The notes beneath the pieces are model-generated. The model ran no database searches and was not told where the DNA came from. It was given only the letters and a program-made list of their open reading frames with translations. Position numbers and translations under genes: made by a program. This document shows positions 57,934-64,000 of a stretch of DNA of 64,000 nt, piece after piece (positions within the stretch are counted from its first letter, which is position 1; each line of letters opens with the position of its first letter). Source of the stretch: Pedococcus bigeumensis (GTDB lineage Bacteria; Actinomycetota; Actinomycetes; Actinomycetales; Dermatophilaceae); assembly GCF_006438965.1 (NCBI RefSeq), contig NZ_RCZM01000009.1, positions 1-64,000 of the forward strand, read 5' to 3'.

Positions 57934-59378
57934 TCCCGTTGTCGCTCAAGGACATTGCCGAGGTCACCGGCGGACGGCTGCACGGTGTTGACGAAGCTGC
58001 TGCCGCCGCGCTGGTCATCGACGGCCCCGTCGTCACGGACTCGCGCGAGGCAGGTCCGGGTGGGCTCTACATCGCCCGGGTCGGTGAACAGATGGACGGT
58101 CACCAGTTCGTCGCGTCCGCCGCCGCGCTCGGCGCCGTGGCCGCCATGACCACCCGCGAGGTTGACGACCTCCCGTGCGTGGTCGTCGAGGACATCCAGG
58201 GCGGCCTGGCCTCGTTGGCGCGAGCCGTCGTGGACCGGCACCCCGAGCTGACCGTCATCGGCATCACCGGGTCGTCCGGCAAGACGTCCACCAAGGACCT
58301 GCTCGCCAGCGTCCTGTCGAGCGCGGCGCCGACCGTCGCACCCGTGGGATCGCTGAACTCCGAGGTCGGGGTGCCCCTGACCGTCTTCCGTGTCATGCCC
58401 CAGACGCGCTTCCTCATCGTCGAGATGGGGGCCCGCGGCGTCGGCCACATCGACTACCTCACCCGGATCGCCCCGCCCAGCATCGGCATCGAGCTCAATG
58501 TCGGCACTGCCCACGTGGGGGAGTTCGGTTCTCGCGAGGCGATCGCCGTCGCCAAGGCCGAGCTCGTCCAGGCGCTGCCGCCCACGGGCCTGGCCATCAT
58601 CAACGCCGACGACGCGGTGGTGCGTGGCATGGCCGCGCTGACCACCGCGCGTGTCCAGCTCGTGGGGACCGGGAGCGAGGCATCGGTCCGCGCCACCGAC
58701 ATCACCCTGGACGAGCGGGGCCGGCCGTCCTTCCACGTGACCACGCCTGCGGGCGACGCGGAGGTCACCCTCCCGCTGCACGGCGAGCACCACGTCGGCA
58801 ACGCCCTGGCCGTGGTGGCGGCGGCGCTGGAGTGCGGGGTGGCCCTGCCTGACGTCGTGGCTGCGCTGGCCACCGCCGTCCCGGCCTCACGCTGGCGGAT
58901 GGAGGTCACCGAGCGTCCCGACGGGGTGACCGTCGTCAACGACGCCTACAACGCCAACCCCGACTCGATGCGCGCGGCCCTCAAGGCACTCGTGGCGATG
59001 GGTGGTGGCGGCGGCCGCGAGGATGTCGGATCGCAGCGACGCACCTGGGCGGTGCTGGGCTCGATGCTGGAGCTCGGCGAGGACTCGACCACCGAGCACG
59101 ATGCCATCGGCCGACTCGCGGTGCGGCTCAACATCTCCCGGCTCGTCGTGGTGGGGGACACCGCCCGCCCGATGGCCAGCGGGGCACAGCACGAGGGGTC
59201 GTGGGGTGACGAGGCCGTGTGGGTGCCCGACGCCGACGCCGCCTACGATCTGCTCGCCGAAGAACTTCGGCCCGGAGACGTCGTGTTGTTCAAGTCCAGC
59301 CGTGATGCCGGACTACGGTGGCTCGGAGACAGACTGGCCGGCAGGGGCGCAGCCAACAGCGAGGAGGGCACGACGTGA
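57930..59378 (+). CDS. murF: UDP-MurNAc-tripeptide--D-Ala-D-Ala ligase
   Basis: A protein of 482 residues: N-terminal MurF domain ([43 protein letters not shown]), ATP loop [46 protein letters not shown], and [18 protein letters not shown]. It joins D-Ala-D-Ala to the tripeptide, completing the cytosolic precursor. The Gly-rich insert MGGGGGRED lies in the C-terminal domain. ATGA overlaps murE; the stop overlaps mraY. Confidence 0.95.
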   Translation: MIPLSLKDIAEVTGGRLHGVDEAAAAALVIDGPVVTDSREAGPGGLYIARVGEQMDGHQFVASAAALGAVAAMTTREVDDLPCVVVEDIQGGLASLARAVVDRHPELTVIGITGSSGKTSTKDLLASVLSSAAPTVAPVGSLNSEVGVPLTVFRVMPQTRFLIVEMGARGVGHIDYLTRIAPPSIGIELNVGTAHVGEFGSREAIAVAKAELVQALPPTGLAIINADDAVVRGMAALTTARVQLVGTGSEASVRATDITLDERGRPSFHVTTPAGDAEVTLPLHGEHHVGNALAVVAAALECGVALPDVVAALATAVPASRWRMEVTERPDGVTVVNDAYNANPDSMRAALKALVAMGGGGGREDVGSQRRTWAVLGSMLELGEDSTTEHDAIGRLAVRLNISRLVVVGDTARPMASGAQHEGSWGDEAVWVPDADAAYDLLAEELRPGDVVLFKSSRDAGLRWLGDRLAGRGAANSEEGTT

Positions 59379-60457
59379 AGGCGGTGCTGCTCGCGGCCGT
59401 CATCTCCCTCGTGGGCGCGCTCTTCGGTACCCCGATGTACATCAAGTTCCTCGTCCGACGCGGCTACGGCCAGTTCATCCGCGACGACGGCCCGACCTCG
59501 CACCACACCAAGCGCGGGACGCCCACGATGGGTGGCGCGGTCATCATCGGCTCCAGCCTCGCGGCATACGGCCTGGCCCATGCGCTCACCGGCACCCCGC
59601 TCACGTGGAGCGGCGTCCTGGTCCTGTTCCTCATGTCCGGGCTGGGACTGGTCGGGTTCCTCGACGACTACATCAAGATCTCCAAGCAGCGCAGCCTCGG
59701 CCTGCGGTCCCGCGAAAAGCTAGCCGGCCAGACCCTGGTCGCGGTCGTCTTCGCGGTGCTGGTGCTGCAGTTCCCCAACAGCAAGAACCGCACCCCCGGC
59801 TCGACCCACATCTCGTTCGTCCGGGACACCGGGATCGACCTGGCGTTCGCCGGCACGCTGCTGGGCCTGATCCTGTTCATCATCTGGGCCAATATCATGA
59901 TCGCCGGCACGTCCAACGGGGTGAACCTCACCGACGGCCTCGACGGCCTGGCGACCGGTGCCTCCGTGATGGTCTTCGCCGCCTACGTCCTGATCGGCAT
60001 CTGGCAGGGCAACCAGAACTGCCAGAACACCCCCGGCCTGAAGTGCTACGAGGTGCGTGACTCGCGAGACCTCGCCGTGGTGGCCGCCGCGGCCATGGGC
60101 GCGTGCTTCGGGTTCCTCTGGTGGAACGCCTCACCCGCCAAGATCTTCATGGGGGACACCGGATCCCTCGCCCTGGGTGGGGCGCTGGCCGGACTGGCGA
60201 TCACCACCCGCACCGAGCTGCTCATCGTCATCCTGGGCGGCCTGTTCGTGGCCATCACGCTCTCGGTCATCATCCAGGTCGGCGGGTTCAAGCTGACCGG
60301 CAAACGCGTCTTCCGGATGGCGCCGCTGCAGCACCACTTCGAGCTGCTGGGCTGGAACGAGGTCACCATCGTCATCCGGTTCTGGATCATCGCGGGGCTG
60401 TTCGTCGCCCTCGGGCTGGGACTGTTCTACGCAGAGTGGGTCGTGGGCGCGGCGTGA
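59375..60457 (+). CDS. mraY: phospho-MurNAc-pentapeptide transferase
   Basis: A 360-residue integral membrane protein with about ten helices. Signature parts: [13 protein letters not shown] (first loop), [19 protein letters not shown] with the catalytic Asp pair, [12 protein letters not shown], and [16 protein letters not shown], then [12 protein letters not shown] (His-His motif). It moves phospho-MurNAc-pentapeptide onto undecaprenyl phosphate, producing lipid I at the inner face of the membrane. GTG start overlapping the murF stop. Confidence 0.96.
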   Translation: MKAVLLAAVISLVGALFGTPMYIKFLVRRGYGQFIRDDGPTSHHTKRGTPTMGGAVIIGSSLAAYGLAHALTGTPLTWSGVLVLFLMSGLGLVGFLDDYIKISKQRSLGLRSREKLAGQTLVAVVFAVLVLQFPNSKNRTPGSTHISFVRDTGIDLAFAGTLLGLILFIIWANIMIAGTSNGVNLTDGLDGLATGASVMVFAAYVLIGIWQGNQNCQNTPGLKCYEVRDSRDLAVVAAAAMGACFGFLWWNASPAKIFMGDTGSLALGGALAGLAITTRTELLIVILGGLFVAITLSVIIQVGGFKLTGKRVFRMAPLQHHFELLGWNEVTIVIRFWIIAGLFVALGLGLFYAEWVVGAA

Positions 60458-61938
60458 GCGGGCGGCTCGACGGTCTGACCAGCGGCACGGCCGACTGGAG
60501 CGGCATCCGCGTGGTGGTGGCAGGGCTGGGTGTCAGCGGCTTCGCCGCGGCCGACGCGCTGCACGAGCGCGGTGCGCGGGTGGTGGCCGTGGACGGCGCC
60601 GACCCCGACACCAACACGGCGCTGGGGGAGCGGGCCCGCATCCTCGACATCCTCGGCGTGGACGTGCGCCTGGGTCCCGAGCACGTCGCCGGTATGCCGG
60701 CCGGTGCGCTCCCCGACCTCGTCGTCACGTCTCCCGGGTGGCGCCCGGACCAGCCGCTGCTGCTCGCCGCCGCGCAGGCCGGGATACCCGTGTGGGGAGA
60801 GGTGGAGCTCGCCTGGCGGATGCGCGCGGAGGTCGGCCCCGCGCCGTGGCTGACCATCACCGGCACGAACGGCAAGACCACCACCGTCGAGATGCTGGCC
60901 TCGATGCTGCGCGCAGCCGGGCTGCGCGCCACGGCCGCCGGCAACGTCGGCACCCCGATCCTCGAGGCGGTGCTGCACCCTGAGCCGTACGACGTGATTG
61001 CCGTCGAGCTGTCCAGCTTCCAGCTGCACTGGTCGGACTCGATCGAGCCCTACGCCTCGGCCTGCCTCAACGTCGCGCCGGACCACGTCGACTGGCACGG
61101 CTCGATGGAGGAGTACCAGCGCGCCAAGGGCAAGGTCTACGCGCGCACCAAGGTCGCCTGCGTCTACAACGTGCAGGACCCGGTCACCGAACGACTGGTG
61201 ATGGATGCCGACGTGCAGGACGGTTGCCGCGCGATCGGGTTCACCCTCGGCATGCCCGCCCTGTCGATGGTCGGGGTGGTCGACGACATCCTCGCCGACC
61301 GGGCGTTCGTCGAGCAGCGCAAGACCTCCGCCGCCGAGCTGGCCACCCTCGACGACGTCCGTGGCAGTGCCGCGACCCTTGCACCGCACAACCTGGCCAA
61401 CGCCCTCGCAGCAGCGACCCTGGCGCGGGCCTACGGCGTCGCACCGCTGGCCGTCCGCGACGGGCTGCGAGCCTTCACCCCGGACCCGCACCGGATCGCC
61501 GACTGCGGTGCGGTCGACGGGGTGCGCTACGTGGATGACTCGAAGGCGACCAACCCGCACGCGGCGGCCGCCTCGCTGCACGCGTTCGAGCACGTGGTCT
61601 GGGTCGCGGGCGGGCTGCTCAAGGGCGCCGACGTGGACGACCTCGTGCGCGACGCCGCCGACCGGCTGCGCGGGGTCGTCCTCATCGGGGCGGACCGCGC
61701 ACGGCTGGCCGAGGCGTTGGCCCGACACGCGCCGGATGTCCCGGTCGTCGAGGTGTCGAGCACGGACACTGGGGTCATGGAGACCGTCGTCGCGCGCGCG
61801 GCCGAGCTTGCCCAACCGGGCGACGTCGTGCTGCTCGCGCCCGCAGCGGCCTCCATGGACATGTTCCCCAACTACGGTGCCCGAGGCGACGCCTTCGCGG
61901 CGGCGGTCGCCCGCCGCGCCGGGTCCGCAGGAGACTAG
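60454..61938 (+). CDS. murD: UDP-N-acetylmuramoyl-L-alanine--D-glutamate ligase
   Basis: A protein of 494 residues. Nucleotide-binding N-terminal part ([29 protein letters not shown]), ATP loop [19 protein letters not shown], then [34 protein letters not shown] and the C-terminal [16 protein letters not shown], with the MurD-typical D-S-K-A-T-N. It adds D-Glu to the muropeptide precursor in the cytosol. GTG start overlapping the mraY stop by four bases. Confidence 0.95.
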   Translation: MSGRLDGLTSGTADWSGIRVVVAGLGVSGFAAADALHERGARVVAVDGADPDTNTALGERARILDILGVDVRLGPEHVAGMPAGALPDLVVTSPGWRPDQPLLLAAAQAGIPVWGEVELAWRMRAEVGPAPWLTITGTNGKTTTVEMLASMLRAAGLRATAAGNVGTPILEAVLHPEPYDVIAVELSSFQLHWSDSIEPYASACLNVAPDHVDWHGSMEEYQRAKGKVYARTKVACVYNVQDPVTERLVMDADVQDGCRAIGFTLGMPALSMVGVVDDILADRAFVEQRKTSAAELATLDDVRGSAATLAPHNLANALAAATLARAYGVAPLAVRDGLRAFTPDPHRIADCGAVDGVRYVDDSKATNPHAAAASLHAFEHVVWVAGGLLKGADVDDLVRDAADRLRGVVLIGADRARLAEALARHAPDVPVVEVSSTDTGVMETVVARAAELAQPGDVVLLAPAAASMDMFPNYGARGDAFAAAVARRAGSAGD

Positions 61939-61940
61939 CC

Positions 61941-63233
61941 GTGAGCAGTGCCACCACCGCGCCCCCACGGGCGCGGACCGCGTCGCACGCCGCGCCGAAC
62001 CGCGACTCCTCGACCAAGGAGCCCACCCGGTTCGGTGGGTGGCTGCAGCGGCTCGACTCGCCCGTCACCAGCTACTACGTCCTGCTCAGCGTGACCGTGG
62101 TGCTGGTCGTCATCGGCCTGATCATGGTGCTGTCGGCGTCGTCGGTGAAGTCGCTCGTCCAGACCGACAACGCCACGCCCTACGTCTTCTTCCGCAAGCA
62201 GCTCCAGTTCGCCGCCATGGGCGCCATCGCCATGGTGATCGGGGTGCGGGTGCCTCCGCGGGTGTGGAAGGCCCTGGCGGTGCCGATCCTGGTCGGTTCG
62301 CTGCTGCTCCAGCTCCTCGTCTTCACCCCGCTCGGCGTGTCCGTCAACGGCAACCGGAACTGGCTGGCGCTGGGCCCGGTGACCCTGCAGCCCGCGGAGT
62401 TCGCCAAGATCGGGCTCATCCTGGTGGGTGCCACGGTGCTCACCGCCAAGCGCAAGCTGCTCGGCCAGCTGCGGCACGTGATCATCCCGTTCCTCTTCCC
62501 GGTCGCGGCCGTGACGATCGGCCTCGTCCTGCTCGGGCACGACCTCGGCACCGTCATGGTGATGGGCGGGATCGTCGCGGCCGTGCTGTTCGCCGCCGGG
62601 GTGCCTCGCCGCATGTTCATCTACGGGGGTGCGCTGTTCGGCGCCCTCGCCGTGACCATGGTCGTGACGAGTCCCAACCGGCTGCAGCGGTTCGACGTGT
62701 GGCTCGGCAAGGACACCAACCAGTACGGCGCCTACCGCCAGCCGCTGCACGGTCGGTACGCCCTTGCCGACGGTGGCTGGTGGGGCCTCGGTCTCGGCGC
62801 CAGCCGCGAGAAGTGGCAGTGGCTTCCCGAGGCCCACAACGACTTCATCTTCGCGATCCTCGGCGAGGAGCTCGGCCTGCCCGGCACCCTGGTGCTGCTC
62901 GGCCTGTTCTGCGCGCTGGCGCTGGTCTGCTACCGGATCGTGCTGCGCAGCAACGACACCTTCGTACGGGTCGCGACGGCCGGCGTGATGGCGTGGATCG
63001 TCGTCCAGGCCATCATCAACATCGGTGCCGTGATCGGCCTGCTCCCGGTGATCGGGGTGCCGCTGCCGCTCGTGTCGTACGGCGGGTCGTCGCTCATGAC
63101 GACGATGTTCGCGCTGGGGATGCTGTTGTCCTTTGCCCGCAAGGAACCCGGCTGCTCCGAGGCGCTGTCGGCCAAACCGTCGGTGGTCCGTCGCTCGCTG
63201 GCGGTCCTGCCGGGACGTCGGGGACGTCGCTGA
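61941..63233 (+). CDS. ftsW: peptidoglycan glycosyltransferase FtsW (SEDS family)
   Basis: A 430-residue protein with ten membrane helices. SEDS motifs: LIMVLSASSVKS in helix one, GVSVNGNRNWLALGPVTLQPAEFAKIGLIL, LLGHDLGTVMVMGGIV, PEAHNDFIFAILGEELGLPGTLVLLGLF, and GLLPVIGVPLPLVSYGGSSL near the end. It polymerises septal glycan strands with FtsI. The N-terminal 40 residues and the Arg-rich C terminus are cytoplasmic. GTG start two bases after murD; the stop overlaps murG. Confidence 0.95.
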   Translation: MSSATTAPPRARTASHAAPNRDSSTKEPTRFGGWLQRLDSPVTSYYVLLSVTVVLVVIGLIMVLSASSVKSLVQTDNATPYVFFRKQLQFAAMGAIAMVIGVRVPPRVWKALAVPILVGSLLLQLLVFTPLGVSVNGNRNWLALGPVTLQPAEFAKIGLILVGATVLTAKRKLLGQLRHVIIPFLFPVAAVTIGLVLLGHDLGTVMVMGGIVAAVLFAAGVPRRMFIYGGALFGALAVTMVVTSPNRLQRFDVWLGKDTNQYGAYRQPLHGRYALADGGWWGLGLGASREKWQWLPEAHNDFIFAILGEELGLPGTLVLLGLFCALALVCYRIVLRSNDTFVRVATAGVMAWIVVQAIINIGAVIGLLPVIGVPLPLVSYGGSSLMTTMFALGMLLSFARKEPGCSEALSAKPSVVRRSLAVLPGRRGRR

Positions 63234-64000
63234 TGGCTGCTGACACCACTCCCTCGTCGGTCCTGCTGGCCGGTGGTGGGACGGCTGGTCACGTCTCGCC
63301 GCTGCTGTCGCTGGCCGACTGCCTGCGCCGGCGCGACCCCGAGGTAGTCATCACCGCCCTCGGCACCGAGACCGGGCTCGAGGCCAGGCTGGTCCCCGAA
63401 CGCGGGTACCCGCTGATGACCGTCCCCAAGGTGCCGCTGCCGCGCAGGCCGTCCGGTGACCTGTTGCGGCTCCCCGGGAGCCTGCGCGCGGCGGTGGCCG
63501 CCGCCGAACGGGCCATCGAGGAGTCCGGGGCCCAGGTGGTCGTCGGTTTCGGCGGCTACGTCTCGACCCCTGCCTACCTCGCTGCGCGTCGCCGCCACGT
63601 CCCGATCGTCGTGCACGAGCAGAACGCCCGGGCAGGCGTGGCCAACCGCGTCGGGGCGAGGATGACCCGGTTCGTGGCGACCACCTTCGCGAGCACCAAG
63701 CTGGCCCACGCCACCACCATCGGCATGCCGCTGCGGCGCGAGATCGCCCAGCTCGACCGGGTCGCCGTCCGCCCGGAGGCGGTGGCCCACTTCGGCCTCG
63801 AACCGCACTGGCCGACCGTCCTCGTCACCGGGGGGTCGCTCGGTGCGCAGCGGCTCAACTCGACCTTCGAGGCCAGGGTCGCGGCGCTGCGCGCGTCGGG
63901 TGTGCAGGTCCTGCACCTCACCGGAGCCGGCAAGGAGTTCGTCGCGGACAACAGTGGTCCCGGTGCGCCCTACGTCGTCGCCCCCTACGCCGACCGGATG
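63233..64000 (+). CDS. murG: UDP-GlcNAc transferase MurG, 3' truncated by window
   Basis: The first 256 codons. The N-terminal GT-B domain starts with SVLLAGGGTAGHVSPLLSLAD (glycine-rich loop), followed by VVVGFGGYVSTPAYLAA, VVHEQNARAGVANR and VLVTGGSLGAQRLN at the start of the C-terminal domain; all are MurG signatures. The enzyme turns lipid I into lipid II on the cytoplasmic face. ATG overlaps the ftsW stop (TGATG). The rest of the gene lies beyond the window, presumably followed by murC and ftsQ. Confidence 0.95.
   Translation, partial: MAADTTPSSVLLAGGGTAGHVSPLLSLADCLRRRDPEVVITALGTETGLEARLVPERGYPLMTVPKVPLPRRPSGDLLRLPGSLRAAVAAAERAIEESGAQVVVGFGGYVSTPAYLAARRRHVPIVVHEQNARAGVANRVGARMTRFVATTFASTKLAHATTIGMPLRREIAQLDRVAVRPEAVAHFGLEPHWPTVLVTGGSLGAQRLNSTFEARVAALRASGVQVLHLTGAGKEFVADNSGPGAPYVVAPYADRM

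Noticed and set aside
1-64000. CRISPR arrays
   Set aside because: The only regular repeats are direct tandem units of 11, 13 and 15 bases without spacers; no array of repeats with unique spacers is present and no cas gene is seen.

Overview
This 64 kb window is chromosomal DNA of a very high-GC actinomycete. The gene set (GTG starts, ATGA/GTGA overlaps, two SAM-IV-type riboswitches, a WhiB-like protein, an F420/deazaflavin nitroreductase-family protein, an alanine/lysine-rich primary sigma factor and an actinobacterial mraZ-to-murG cluster) points to Micrococcales. Intrasporangiaceae is a reasonable but unproven guess. The MurE DNPR motif implies meso-diaminopimelate peptidoglycan.

Layout. 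0-6.4 kb: the 3' part of a DUF222/HNH gene, a divergent MFS exporter/LysR pair with two palindromic T-N11-A boxes, small conserved proteins, and a TetR regulator. 6.5-14.1 kb: an MMPL transporter divergent from that TetR gene, a sigma-like protein with one membrane segment and a Thr/Pro/Ser tail, three small membrane proteins, a Ddn-type protein, and a helical gene pair whose second member looks interrupted. 14.1-20.1 kb: SAM-IV riboswitch plus metY, then hrpA. 20.1-28.1 kb: a DHA2 exporter with its TetR regulator, a PAC2-family protein with a CRP-type site upstream, a DUF1206 protein, a DNA polymerase I-like protein without a 5' nuclease, and a secreted subtilase. 28.1-36.0 kb: sufE/sulfurtransferase operon, EcsC, DUF1232 and DUF4192 proteins, a second SAM-IV riboswitch with metX, a universal stress protein, and the primary sigma factor gene sigA.

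36.0-46.5 kb is a mobile element of about 10.4 kb inserted exactly at the 3' end of sigA. A 20-bp direct repeat with two silent differences (36024-36043 and 46453-46472) marks its ends, so the element re-supplies the last codons of sigA. It carries a tyrosine integrase, a SF3/P4-type primase-helicase followed by a paired inverted-repeat array (candidate origin), a long chain of overlapping small genes including a WhiB-like protein and tail- or adhesin-like proteins, an unknown two-gene cassette, and an oppositely directed control module with an excisionase-like protein. I see no terminase, portal, capsid or lysis gene, so it looks like a satellite or reduced prophage rather than a complete phage. 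The probable original sigA terminator now lies just beyond the right end.

46.5-51.3 kb is a moxR-DUF58-transglutaminase operon on the minus strand. 51.7-64.0 kb is the division and cell-wall cluster mraZ-rsmH-ftsL-ftsI-murE-murF-mraY-murD-ftsW-murG, with murG cut by the window end. A 13-bp minisatellite sits between ftsL and ftsI.

At the scale of the whole window, the octamer CGGCATAC/GTATGCCG occurs at least 31 times (hand count) against roughly 2 expected. It often forces rare codons, and it is absent from the mobile element.
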